From NCBI GenBank assembly GCA_907165065.1, contig OU015530.1, forward strand, positions 44,890,965-44,954,964: DNA of 64,000 nt. The letters are read 5' to 3'. The notes below the pieces were generated by a model, which searched no databases, was not told where the DNA came from, and saw nothing but the letters and a program-made list of their open reading frames with translations. Numbering within the stretch: position 1 is the stretch's first letter; each line of letters opens with the position of its first letter. The position numbers and the translations under genes are program-made. This document shows, one piece after another, positions 13,738-26,939 of the stretch. This stretch comes from Caprimulgus europaeus (Eukaryota > Chordata > Aves > Caprimulgiformes > Caprimulgidae).

Positions 13738-16484
13738 TTTAATAATTTTCGCTAAATAGTCTAGTTTCATCAAGGAAATAGCTTTAAAAAAAATGATTCT
13801 ACAGCCTGAGATATTGAAACAAAGTTTTACTGAGATGCCTTTGGCTTTGGGATAGGATTCCAGCAAGTCACTGCATTCAGCCCTCTATAGCACATCTGAC
13901 TGTTGTACAGAATTAATTACACTCCAACCTTCAGTTCTTCCTGAAAGAAATACCAGGATGAGCTTCTCTACTGCTCTGTCTGGGACGCAGCATATCATAC
14001 TAACCAGGTTATATTTACTTAAATAAAAAGCAAGAAGATTGACTTATTTTAATATTGACACAGCAGCAGCAGTCTGCATTCCAACATTAATTATTACAAT
14101 TTCCGTCTATTCTAAGGTAATTAAAAATTAGTAAACACATATGCAGTCTTAATTAATGGACTAGATTAAGTACTTGAATGTTAATTAACTGGATTAAAAA
14201 ACTTATTTGCCCCAGAAATGGTTGTTTACATTTTCATTAAGTACTAAGACCATATAAACCAATTCATTACTATCAAATGGGGCAATCAGGTCATGTCTCT
14301 CCAGCACAAAACCACAAAACCAGAAATCCTGCACAGAAACTCATAAAGCTAGAAACTTTTGCTGTATTTTTTCCCCACTTTGACAAATAAGATTGTCAAA
14401 AACATCACTTGAATTTTGCATATTCCCAAATTTTGCATATTGTCCAAAATTTGATGATTCTTTTGTAATATTTATTGATGAATGTTATATTGGCTCACAT
14501 GTAGGTATCAGTAATGATTTCAAACTTATTTTAACATCAGTTAGGATTACAGCTCTATTCTTATGCTAGAAAGAGAGCAAGTGATCCTCTGGTTTTCACA
14601 TTCTCTGGTCTTCACACCATCTGTACTTCTTGTCCACTCTTTTGAACAGAGTGAAACTGAAATCACTTTTTTAAAAAAATTATTAGGATCCATTTAAAAT
14701 ATCTGGTTTCTTCTCAATAGAAGGACACTTATCAGATAATTTCATACAAGGGCATTCCCAATATGTTCTGCTGTTCAGTGACCAACTGCTCCACAGCTGC
14801 TCTGTTGAACAACCAGAAGTGTCTCGATTCCCCTGGCTGAACTGTGCATTTCCCCTCCTGGCCCATACAACTTCTGGATGCAGTCTTCCCTTTCATAAAC
14901 ATGATGTTGTTCTGGCATTTATGCTGCACACCTCCTGCAGGGTGGCCATTCTGCTACGAAACTGCCTTTCACACAAACGATTATTTTTCCACTTTCAGCA
15001 GAATTGAGGGCACAGCCCTCCTGAAGCAGCTTTGAGTGATGGAGCAGCTCAACACCCACCTCTGGTGCAGCATCCACACTGTCAAGGATTCTGATTCTCA
15101 GTTTCTGCTTAATAACTGAACTAAATAACTCTTTCATTGGAGACTTTGGTCCTTGAAGAAAGATGGTCCAAATGAGATTCTAAAATCTAAATTAGCCTTA
15201 TCAATACATTTCCACCTAAAATAGCTTTAAGCCTGACACCCAAGGGTTAAGCCTAGTCCTGTCCTGCAGTCCCAATGTATAGGTCTCTGCATATACTTTC
15301 TGACAGCCACCTGGATCTGCTGCTGTGAGAGATTTCCATCGCTCTCAGAGCATTGCCATACACTTTCAGATGTGTGCAGGAAGTATCTTGAAAGAGGATA
15401 TATAGGAGGCTGGCAAAAAAATTTAAACATGACCATCACTGGCATCCCTTCCTCAGCAAAAAAACTGTTCCAGCCTTACGTAAGCACTTACAGTGAACCC
15501 GCAAGGCACACACAGAACTGACTACACCCTCCTCTGCAACGAGCACATCCAAAGTAGACTGCAAGAGAATATAAGCAAATTTCTGTAGTAACTCTGGTTG
15601 GGAAAAACCATATGTACCCAAAGCAACCTGCATATTACTCAGTCCACCTTACAATACAGAACGAAAGAGTACTTGTCTAATAAGGCCCAGCAGTAAATCA
15701 ACTTTCAGCTAATGCCATCTCAGACACCAAAACATCCTGAAATACAAGTTGCTTGTGAATGAACAAATGAGAACAAGAGGAAAAAAAAAATAAATTCAGG
15801 AAAATAATTAGCAAGGCAGTAGCCAATTATTTTTTAGATTTGAAAGGAACTAAATATGAAATCAATTTGTAGGCTTTCTGATGACTGAACTGACTTTAAT
15901 AGCTCTATGGCAGACCCAAATTCTTATTATTCCTCAAGCTTCACTTTTCTACATGGCTCATTAAAAATCCATTTAAATATAACTACTGTTTCAATGAACT
16001 AGTAAGAGGAAACAGAGAAAAAAAAATGGACATTTTCACAAGTGATGCACTACTGCTCACAGACATAAAAAAGATCAATTTGCAAAAATAGCAGCACCTA
16101 AGAGTCGTTCTGTGCTATATGTGCAAACTGAGTGTTCCCTCAACAAACTTATAGATCACCCAACATTTTAAAAGGTGAAAAAGGGCAAGCAAAGTTTCAA
16201 TTTCAGACAAACTGTAACAAAACCAACAAATCTTTATAATTTCAATAAAAACTTTATGTATCCTAATTAATCAACTTCAGTCATGAAGCCAGAACTAGCT
16301 TTAAAGTAATGTAGCTAGAAGAGAGACAACCCCTTTCCCCCGCCCTGCCCCTCCGCCATACTCTCGTAATTACTGCATCATTGCTTTTGGAAAAGTAAGA
16401 AAGACATTTTAAGGGTCACATTCTACTATCAAATTAACACTTTATATTAGATCTTCTGTAGATTATACAGAAGTGTATGCTCTT
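13738..16484. other. PARD3 intron 2 sequence, TAAT-rich
   Basis: No exon or repeat family recognised. Around 14040-14180 there is a dense run of TTAAT/ATTAAT motifs (ttaattattac, cttaattaatgg, gttaattaactgg), mentioned as a weak regulatory candidate only. Confidence 0.55.
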
Positions 16485-17180
16485 ATAGAATCATAGAATA
16501 ACCTGAAATGGAAGGGACCCCTGGAGATCATCTAGTGCAAGTCTCTGTTCAAACCAGAGTCAGTGAAAGGAGGTTGCTCAGGGCCACATCTAGGCAAGTT
16601 TTGAATAAACACGAGGATGGAGACTCCACAAGCTCTCTAGGCAATCTCACCCAGTGTTTGACCACTCTTGGGTTCAATATTTTTTTTTTTCCTTATATCA
16701 TGTTAAAATTTCCCTTGTTGAAACTTGTGTTTTCTCCCTCACACTATTCCTGTGCACCTCAGAGAAAAGTCTAGCTCCATCTTCTCCATACCCAACAGAG
16801 AGCAGCTATATCAAGAATGCTGTGCCTTAGGCAACCACACAGCCATACAGCATCCCTGAAGCTTCCCCCTCCCTGTGATGTCCTCCAGCTCCCTAACTCA
16901 CCCTCGTGGCCTCTGGCTGAGCCATCATGGTAATATCTTGCTTGTATTGAGGAGGCCAAAATACTCCAGAAGCAACAGTCACTTCTCTCAACCTGCTGGC
17001 TACACGCTTGCTAATATGACCCAGAATGGAGCTGGTCCTCTTTACCACAAGGGCACACTGCTGACTCACATTCACTGGGTTGTCCACCAGGTCTGTTCCT
17101 ACCCAAGCAGTGGGCCCATACCGCTGCGTGGTTTATTCCAGCCCATATGCAGGACTCCACATTTGCCTTTGCAGAACATA
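16485..17180 (-). mobile_element. CR1 LINE fragment, about 0.7 kb, diverged
   Basis: In antisense it starts with the CR1 terminal repeat (tagaatcatagaata), then 'tggaagggacccctggagatcatctag', then decayed coding sequence. The minus-strand peptide around 16893-17087 keeps CR1-like words (NPVNVSQQCALVVKR, SILGHISKRVASRLREV) corresponding to the '[25 protein letters not shown]' region. A T-rich insertion at about 16680-16691 interrupts it. The inner (right) end is approximate. Confidence 0.88.
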
Positions 17181-20100
17181 ATCTGCCCCCTCAAAACCCA
17201 ATGATATAAAATAACCACTGTTGGAAAATACATCACAGGTCTCACTGAACACCATTCTCAAATCTGCTGACTATGTAAACACCCTTCACTTTTGAAGCTC
17301 AACATACCAAGTTAAATTATATTTGCAAGATCAGAAATCAGCTGTTGATTCAAACGACACTTTAATTTTACAGATAGTTAAAAAATCTTCTGCTTTCATG
17401 ATTCTTTAAATCTAAGAAACGATACTGAAATAAATATACAAGCTTTTTATTAAAATATTGCTTTTGATTATTCATTTCCTATGGCACTTTGATCTAAGAA
17501 ATTCTAGAACCAATATTAAATTGCAATCTAATCTTCTCCTAGAGGAATTAAATGCAGTTTTAGGTACTATCCTGTAAGTTCTCAGACTATTAAATATATT
17601 TAAGATTTTAAAATATTTAAAACATGTTAGTTTAATATTACATATATTTAAAAGACTTTTGCTCCCTTCTTCCCTCTATTGCTGAGCAACAGACTAAAAG
17701 CAAGCATGTCTATGGCACCTTGGAAAGTAATTTGTGTATAATCTGTCTGAATTGTTCTCTACTTGACCTCCATGGGTCCAGTCAGGCCATATTTCTTGGA
17801 CCAAGAAACAAGACAGTAACTGAGCAGTGTTTAAAGTATTACAAGGGCTGTTAGAGGTAGCTGCCACTGAGGTGCTGGATTTGCTTTTTCATGACCTCAG
17901 GCCTTGAATATACCAGCCATAGCGCTTCTGCATAACGTACTGAATGAGACTGGAGCCACCAGCCCACGTGTGCAGCCTGACAGACACAAGTACGTACAGA
18001 GCATGCACAAACTGATCATTCTGTGAAGTTCTTCTGACCTGCTCAGACAGCCAAATCTACTGCACGGACATAGCAAGTACATCATCAGATCTTGGACTTC
18101 ATCACCAGCAAAATTCCATGAGCAAAGAAAACATCTACATTTGTCATCTGCTACAGACAACCCAGCGGCCCTGTCCTACACAGCCAGAAGGCATTGCTGG
18201 CAGAAAGAAAAGTAGAAGCAGTCTACATTTCATGAAGCTGACAGACACGGGGAGGAGGACACAGATGCCAGTAAGTGGGTTTCTTTTCAGGAGGACACAC
18301 TCGCCTGGTCCAGGAACAGGCAGGAGCTCCAGTTCCTTAGGTTACCTCATGCCCCTGAATGCTGCATTTCTGCTATCAACTTTAACCGCGCTAAGGAAGG
18401 CTCCACAACCAGCACGAATTAGCGACTGCTGCCAGCCCTCTCAGCGGAATTAACGCCCGAATGCACTAATCAGCACAGGTACCTGCAGCTGCCAAGCTAA
18501 GCCCTGGCCAAAGAGCGGGCAGTGCCATTGCTGCACTCTGATCTCCAGGAGGATGAGGCAGCTGTGCAAAATCCAAAAAGCAGAAACGCTGCAGATGCAT
18601 GTCACTGGAAAAGTGGTCTCATTAAGATTATGGGGTAAGAGATTCCAGAGCTTGCAACTAAACACAAAACTACTGCTAAAACAAGAGTGCAAAAATAAGA
18701 GAACATCCTCATTTCTTTTAAACAATCTTTTTTTTTTTCTTTGATGCTTCTCAGCAAAAATGAAGATATTACACTTAGAGAGAATTTTGCTTTCCTCAGT
18801 TGCTACAGGCCATTCACACAGCAGGTACAAAATTCTTAATTCTTGGCTCGTTTGCACGATGAGAACAGCTAGGGAAAATCTCTCTGTCCTAAATTGGAAA
18901 GTTTTTCAACCACAGGTTTTTTATCATTAGATTTTTGTAATGGGTTGTCTCTTCACCAACTCTTCCTTTGAAAGCATACAGAGTATAATGCTACCCTGTT
19001 ATTTCCTAAAATCCTCAATTTATACGGAATATATTTATTCCAAAATCCCTTTGTAAGAACAGCCCTCTTGTTCAAGGCTAAGGACATACTCTGCAAAATT
19101 ACCACAATATATGATTTACCATGATATCTCCTTAGCTCATTTCTAAAAGAAATAGGGAAAAAAAATATCTATCCTGGCTTTAAAGAGGCGCATAAAGAAA
19201 GCATGGTATGGGAAGAGAGAGTGGTATGCTCAGAAAGTAGTGGGGACACATCTGAGTGCATGAACAAGCCAGTTTCATCCCCTCCATTTTTGATCCCTCA
19301 GCACAAATGAATATATGTGAACCACACCAAGGACAACGTTGTTAATATTACTTGGGAAGGAATTTTACATTTTTAGAGTGCACTATAAAAGTCTGCCTCC
19401 TTTTCTAAGAGGACAAGGCTCAAAAAGTCACCCTGATGGTTCTCCATGCAGCTTGTGGGCGTGGGATGACTCTGCAGGTGTGCAGATTTCCAAGTCAACA
19501 GCATGGACCATACAGGAGCTCGGTGTTTTATTTCTGCCCCAGAAGTCAACAGTTAAGCAGTGATGCTATGCAGTAAGTAATCCAGATACTGGGGTTATTA
19601 GAGGGGCTGGTGTCACACAGCAACATATATTGCTGAAATCAAGATGTATTAAATCTTAAGTTGTTTCGTCTGTCATTGGAAGCTGCAGCCCTTGAGTACC
19701 AAGAAAAAAATGGTTTCAAAAACCTTTGCATTCCTCTGTTATAGGACCAAAACAGCAGCATTTAAAATCTAAGTTTTTCATTTCAGCTAAGGTACAAAAA
19801 GGTACCTAGTTCGTTAAAGCACAGGCCAATCTTTGCAAGCTTATTAAACTTCAAGAAAATAGATTTTGTAAAATACAGCTCTTCATTTTATATAGTGTGT
19901 GCTGTTCAGTGTAATTTGCATGCAAAAGCCAGGAGAATGTGATTAAAAATACCCATCTAGAGACACAGATGAAAAACTTCAAACATTTTCTGATTCCCTT
20001 CTGTTCCACTCATTATTTCAATACCTCACTACAACAAAGGAATAGATAACACTTGTCCTTGACATTAGCCTAAATTATCTTTGGTGTGCAATACAATACC

Positions 20101-22166
20101 TATTAAATTAGGCTTATTTTAAATTAACGTCAAGGTCTGTTAAAAAGGTAAAACTGTACATTTTGCCTTTCGTGTAACACTTTCTTTCCCCCTTCCCCCA
20201 AGAAACTTTTCAGAGGTCTTAAAAACAATGAGATAGGGATTTTTTTTTTAACTAACTTCATTACCTAGTATTAAATATCATCAAAGAAAGAGACATTTAC
20301 CTCTGGCATTTTAAAACAACAATAACAATATTCTTCATTTTGTGCATAATGACAAAAATCATCAGCACATTAGGCAATAATTCATGCCTCCCCTTCTCTA
20401 AATAAGTGTCTAAAAAAATCTTAAATGCAAACGACTGATTGTTCCACCATGACTAACATTTTATATTATTTCAAAATTGAACAATGGTGAAAATAATGTA
20501 ACTTAACTTATTCAAGTCTATTAGGACTATCCTTATGAAACTAAGAATAAAAGCTAGCACTTCAACAGCACTGGGCCAGTGGCAAGCAGCACTTACATAC
20601 CAGCAGATCTGTGGAGCCTGTCCACTCCTATGGCAACCTCCAGGCACAGGAGACTTGACTCACCAGAATTACTATGTGAACTATGCCTGATAAGCAAAAT
20701 AGATTACCCATTAGATAAGATTTGATAGTCTAGAAAGGGAGGGGATCCCCAAACTGCCATACTACAGTTCTTGTTAAGCAGCTTTAGGTTTTCTACAACT
20801 AACAGAATAATAGCGATCTCTGTATGAAGAAAAAACTGCCTGGTGCATCCAAATCCAGATGATATCCATCTATCATACACTGTAATCTGCTAGGAGGAGA
20901 TAGGGCCAGTGTTTATTTCCCACAAAATACCAAATTAAACAATGTAGGAACTGAGTCCCAGAGACTTTCACTGAAACCTTGGGTCTCAATGCCAAAACCA
21001 TTTTCAAAACGATCTGGAGCCACATTTTCAACAGTAAATTGGCAGAGAAGGTTGCAGAGAGGCCTTTCAATTATTTTCTTCTCATAAAATCATAAGAAAT
21101 CAGATATCAAGAAGATATTTTTGAAACTCTGCTTTTAAAAGCTGCCTGGTGATTTTTCAAATCTGATTTCTAAATGCTTATGAAAACAAACACAAAAAGA
21201 AAAGGGGGGGGGAAGGAGAAGGAAGAAGTGGCAAGTATGGAGCGAGGACCTCAGAAGGAAACTAGCTGATTAATCTCATCACATCCATCTTCAAAACACA
21301 TTCACTACAAGTCAAGTGCTTTTGTTTCTGTGAAATGCAGGAATGAAGAGCAAGAGATCTCTGCTATTACTCTAATGATAGTTTGCATGAGTCCATGATT
21401 CTTGACCACTTGGTGCAGAGGCCTCCACTGCTTACAGTGCTCTCTCTTAAAAAAGAAACTCAAAAGACTCTTTCTCTTACATGTGTATGCACAATCATTT
21501 CAAGCTACCAACTTGGGAACACACTATTATTCTTACATTTTACCTTGACTCACCCCATATCCATGGACACAATTGCCAACATATAATACAAACATCACCC
21601 AGCCTGGGGAAGGAGATACAAGTAGTGCCAAAACCCATCAGCTTCAACCTGTGGACAAGGACTGCACTGAAAACTTTGAAACAGATTCCTTCCATCTTGC
21701 AGATGCCCTAATTCCTCCTGGTCTCCTCTGGGCTGATCTAGCCTCTTTGTCTCTCCTCTTTTCTCTCCTAGAAAAATTAAGGTCATAAGTAGCTGGCACT
21801 CCATAGCAGGGCAGCAGGACTGTCTTAGTTTGAGCTGTCTATATTATATTTCATAGTGAATTCAAATATTGTTGTAAGGTTATTAAAATCATTCATGATT
21901 TTATCTGTGCCAAATGGATCATTACACTGTCAACACTTATCTTTAATATGCAAAAATATGCAGAACTTAACATCTTTTGTTGAGCTGGCAAAACAGTATA
22001 TTCAGTAGTAACTCTATTTTTCATTAAATTTTGCACAAGGTTAAAGCGTGTGTGGAATCTGATTACCAAAGAAAGGCTCCATTCAGAAACATCACACAAA
22101 ACAAGCTGTTTGACTTGTGTAGCAAAAGATTATCTATTTTAAACCTACAAACAAACAAATTCTTCT
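17181..22166. other. PARD3 intron 2 sequence, mostly unique
   Basis: No coding exon seen. It includes a very A/T-rich block at about 17585-17655, a small CpG cluster at 18387-18459 (seven CpG in about 72 bp) and a nine-G run at 21204-21212. The open frames at 18118-18453 and 18450-18857 overlap on opposite strands, have no recognisable domains and are not annotated. Confidence 0.55.
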
Positions 22167-22210
22167 AAGCAGTGTTCACTGAACTAATAAGCAGTGCTCA
22201 CTGAACTAAT
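22167..22210. repeat. Tandem duplication of a 22-bp unit
   Basis: Two adjacent copies of aagcagtgYtcactgaactaat (22167-22188 and 22189-22210) differ at one base (T versus C). A local replication-slippage duplication; no function inferred. Confidence 0.95.
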
Positions 22211-22829
22211 GGATTCATTTATAGTTCTCTCTAATTTATATGATTATATATTCAAAAAAGTCTAAAATCTTTCAGAACCCAACATTATCTTTCAAGCACC
22301 CTTAAAAATTTAAAGAATGGAAGTCTCTGAGGGCCCAGCACAAAGAAAAGTTGCTTTTCTTTTTCAACAGCTGGAAGAGGCATGGCTATCTAAGTCCTTG
22401 AAAATCAGCACGTGTTTAGGAGGACTCTGCTGCTGAATTACATTTCTTGGTAAATTATACAGAAAAATACACTCAAAGTAAATTAAAGGAGCACTTGCTC
22501 TGCTTCTACACTTCTGGCACAGTTAGATATTTCAGTAAGTTAACATCCATTTGAGTAAGATTTGGCGATTCTCTCCTTATTACTATTAAAAAAATAACTA
22601 TTTTGCTTTAAAATATTTCCATCTTAAAAATATTTTAAGAAAAACATAACCACAGACACAGCTGAAGGCAGCCTGAGGAAGCTTGCTTTGCTCTGCCTGG
22701 CAAAGGACAAGCACGGCCAGCTCTGGAGGGAAGGGGAAAACAGCTTGAGGCAGAGGATGGGAAGGCGAGAGAGGATAATATTAATACATGGAGAGTATTA
22801 AGGCAACTGGGGGAGATTAAGGTTAGTTG

Positions 22830-22886
22830 AGGTTTTGGGGTTGTTGTTGTTTTGGGGTTTTTTTGGTGGGTGGGGGGTATTTTTTT
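22830..22886 (+). repeat. G/T-rich tract with four G-runs (possible quadruplex)
   Basis: The plus strand shows G4 (22837-22840), G4 (22854-22857), G3 (22868-22870) and G6 (22872-22877) separated by T-rich loops. One loop is 13 nt, longer than strict quadruplex rules allow, so folding is uncertain. Confidence 0.5.
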
Positions 22887-23540
22887 CTTTTTCCTGTTCT
22901 CTCTTTTGAGCGTTCATCTACGCATATTTCACAATCCTGCTTGATGGGAACTCCATAGGCTCCAAGTCTACCTCCAATCTCACTTCTTGCGTTCCACTCC
23001 TCTCTGTATGTTTTATGGCAGAAACAGAAGTGAATTTGGTCTGGTTACATCTAGCAAAAGAATTATTTTTTGGGAAGCTCCAGCCACCTTGAAATAGTTT
23101 TTCTGACTCACTGTCTCATTAAGTTTTCATTTAACTCTTCTTTCTTTGTATTTCTCCTGCCAGACTTAATCTTTGCAATTGTATGAACTTTTGGAAAACA
23201 CTTTTGGGCTGCAGTTTGTAGTATGGCTCCACACAAAGCAGAGGCATTGCATAAGGCTAACTCAGGTAGCTGGGTAAATTATGCTGTCAAAAGTAATTAA
23301 CATTTAAAAGGACTAAAAACAGAGGAAGCAGATAATACCTCCAAGATCTGTTTTTAATTAAAACATCCTAGCAATTAATATTAAAAGGAAAAGACTAAAA
23401 ATGAAAGAGAGTATAGCTTCTAAAGAGACTAGTTTTTGTTTTTCATTTAGGGTCACTTTTCTGATGTGCAACACCCCTTTAAATTACCTGCCTCATTGGA
23501 GACCATTCACTTACTAAAACAACTCTGCCCACACAAATAC

Positions 23541-23563
23541 AAAAAAAAAAAAAAAAAAAAAAA
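23541..23563. repeat. Homopolymer A23
   Basis: An uninterrupted run of 23 A after acacaaatac. No upstream sequence looks like a retroposed transcript, so I treat it as a simple repeat. Confidence 0.95.
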
Positions 23564-26500
23564 TTATTCAGAAATATTTATGCATTCATTACTTTTTTCC
23601 AATGTCCTTGTTTTAAGATCATCTTATCCCTCACTGAAAGCAAACCTTATTTCACAGTCTCTGTGCCTAATTGTTGTATCCCAAATGATTTCTCTACTGT
23701 CCAAAATAATTACCAAACGTTGTATCATCTATGCTAAAACAGTAAAAGGGCACCAACACTGAACCCTGTAAGTAGGTAAAATGAATAGCACATACCAGGA
23801 AAGTCTAACGCGCGTAGCCTTTGCACATAAATCAAACCGCTTTATGCATTCTGACAGCTCCATCTAGCCACAGCTACACAAAAGTAACTTTATCCCAGGC
23901 AGAATGAATTAATTTACATTCAGCACATACAAGCAATTACAAAAACTCATGTGGTCAAAAGTGCCATTTCCAGAATGACTTTACTCTTGTTTAACAATTA
24001 GATTAACACTTTCACTATCGTATCTGTGCTTCAGGTTACTTGGGTTTTAGAAAAAAACAGGATTAGAAAAGTCACGTCTTTAAAGGCCCAAAATTAGAGC
24101 ATCTGGATAATGTTGGGAACAGATGCTGGGATCAGAACTTGGCAGGAATTCGAGATGGGAACCTCGAACATCCTGGGGAGAACACAGAGCAAAATGAGAT
24201 ATAACATAAAAATGCAAAGCGCGCAGTGACAGAGCAGGGGAGAGGCAATGCACAGGACGTGCGCATGTCTGATGGAGCAGAGAAGCAAGAATAATAGCAA
24301 AATAGAGGGCTGCCAGAAGCAGGAGGAAGGGAGGGGAAGCCTCCTCATCATGAAACTCCAGCACCACTTGTTTACACATCTGCAGTGTGCAGACCAGCCT
24401 CTTCCTCACCCACGTGGCGCAGGTGGATGGTGGGACACGGGCAGCACCATGGCTGGTCACTGCTGCCCGACTCCCCCAGCAGTGTTAGGGACTGCACGGT
24501 CAGTGAGGAGGGTAGGCAGCAAAAGACAGTCAGTTTTTCTCATTTTTTTTCCTCTTCCATCCATCACTGACAGCTCTAATAACCTGAAATAGGCCTTTTT
24601 GTATATAATGGGGCACTGCATGCACTAGTAAAATACCATACATCTTTGTCTGGAAAACAGTGGTGCTAACTAGCTCTGGATATACAGCTTTAAGCGTTAT
24701 ATGTAACAAAATATTACAATAATTTGAGGAAATGGACTCTCATTTCATTATACATTCTTCTTACTGTGTACTATGTCAAACGTTGTTGACTTGGCTGGTG
24801 TAAAGAATAGGCTCATCAAAAGCGACCCAAGTGTCAGACACACGGAATAGCTGTAACATCTTCTGTTAAAACAGAAACCACTACAGGGGACTGAAATAAA
24901 CTACGCTAAGATCTGACTTCGGGCACACATGTTTGAAAGCACTGGCCCGCTACTATATGATGTTAACAGAGTACTAGGCAATGCATTTCATTATCATATT
25001 ATGAAATTCCTTATGAGAAGTGGCAAATGGCCAAAAAGGAAGTTTTTCAGTGTTCTGAGTTGTAGCTAATGCAATTTACAGATCACTGATAAAGCATTTT
25101 GTCCTTAAGCTGATCTAAATCAAAATTTCAAATGCTGCTAGTTTGCCAAAAGTATTTGAGGTTCAAATCCTACGCTAAGTCCCTTAAAATTCCAAATGAT
25201 AAATCCCCAAGTTTCAAATATGTAATAGTTCCCTTTTATATGTAATTCCAGAATAACTAATGCAGAAGAAAAGGAGATTAGTCCTCAAAGGCGGACTTGT
25301 GCGACTGCCTAAAAATGCAAACAAGAAACGGAAATCTGTCCCTCTGCCGTGCTCATACCAGGACACACACGGGCACTTGCCCCAGCTAATGGCACCATGC
25401 AAACATAGGTGTCAAATCTCAGTCCAAACAGAAATTTTACTAAATTCCCTCAGAAATCATGCAGGAAAAACTGCAGTTCCTGCTACATGCCAGAGCAAAC
25501 GCTCCTTCAGTCTAGCAGGGACAAGCAGTAGCAAGCAAAGGGAAACCAAGAGGCAGAAAGAAGAAGGGCTGCGCATCCCCCCAGCCCAGTGCACCCACCT
25601 TTGTTGCCAACCACACAACTGTCATTCCAAACCAAACACAATAACAACAATTAAAATTCCATGTGTAGAGAAGGGGAAAAAAAAGCTTAAAATGACAAAC
25701 TTTTCCACAAACATCTATCTGATATTAAGGGCATGAAAGCAGAAGTGCTACTAGAACTTGAGAAGAAATAACCAACCAGAGCAGTATTTCACTGTGCTCC
25801 AAAGATGGAGTCACTACTTCTCACTCCCACTAACCACCCTACTTTGGATGCTTTGGTACAGATACTTCTGAGGTGGGGAAGGTGGGGGACATTTAACTGG
25901 GTGTTTTTAAGACTGGTTTTGGCCTCCAGACTAGGTAAATAACTTTGTCAGAAAGGAAACGCCACTTGGACTGTCTCAGCCATCCCTCCACATTTACACA
26001 CAATGGAGAGATAGGAGGAAAAGAAAAAAAAAAGAAACTAAAGGGGAAAGAGAAAGAGAAGTTACACTACACTGGAACACGATTAAAAAAGATTTATCAC
26101 ACATGTCATTTCTAATTTGGCACTGATAGCTTAGTATTGTTCAGTACAGATATTTTATGATCTCAGATGCCTGTTCAAAGACTGCATCCTCAACACCACT
26201 CAGAGATGAGTGGAAAATAAGCACACATGTGCATTTACATAAGGGATGAAGAGTGTAAGGATTTGTATAAAACACAGATATATCATGGCTCCATGCACCA
26301 GTCAGCGGACAGGAAATTTCTTCTCTGGAAGCTTGTATATTGACAGCATCAAAAGGTATCGAGGGGCTCCAGGGTGGGAGCAGGAGGCAGCAGCCCAGGC
26401 AGTGATGCCAAGGCAAGGGGAAGACTGATGGCCATGGGACGCAGGGGTGGGGGTTTTGGGACCAGCTCAGAAGGACCATACAGTGGCTGCAGCACTGGAA

Positions 26501-26908
26501 TTAAAGTGCATGACTCACGTTCACACATGCTACCAGCACAGGGAAGATAACAGTGATATATCTCAGAGTCAGCACATACAAAGCAGGCCTCCTCCTCCAT
26601 GGTGGGATTTAGTAGTCAATAATTTGTAGCTGAAATTTGCAGGATGACTTGTGCTGAGAAGCAGGCATGACAGTTGTTTCTTCTGAGGCCAGTTAATTCT
26701 GCCCCCTAAAAGCTACTGTGGCTACTCCCTCCTCACTCCTCCACCACTGCCAGAAAGCTGCAAACTTTATATACATTTCTGTTCATTCTTCATCTGTTGT
26801 CTTGCATGAAAGAAATTTAGTTTATGAGTTTATTTTGGGTCTGTTATGAGCAATACTCCTTCAGTTCTAATTTATTGTATACTGAAGATGCCCAAGCACA
26901 AGCCATCA

Positions 26909-26939
26909 AGGTTTTGGTATGTGAAGTATACCAAAACCT
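26909..26939. repeat. Perfect 12-bp inverted repeat, 7-nt loop
   Basis: aggttttggtat (26909-26920) and ataccaaaacct (26928-26939) are exact reverse complements around the loop gtgaagt. Either intronic RNA strand could form a stable short hairpin. Confidence 0.95.

Noticed and set aside
17897-18160. Minus-strand frame beginning MSVADDKCR, checked as the possible preceding PARD3 exon (expected ...DVADDKDR)
   Set aside because: Only the VADDK string coincides; the flanking residues and splice sites do not fit.
24080-24460. 126-codon minus-strand frame rich in Cys and Leu
   Set aside because: No family resemblance; the GC-richer local composition alone lowers stop frequency.
25260-25736. 158-codon plus-strand open frame rich in Lys and Arg
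   Set aside because: Low-complexity A-rich composition explains the Lys content; no motif or homologue recognised.
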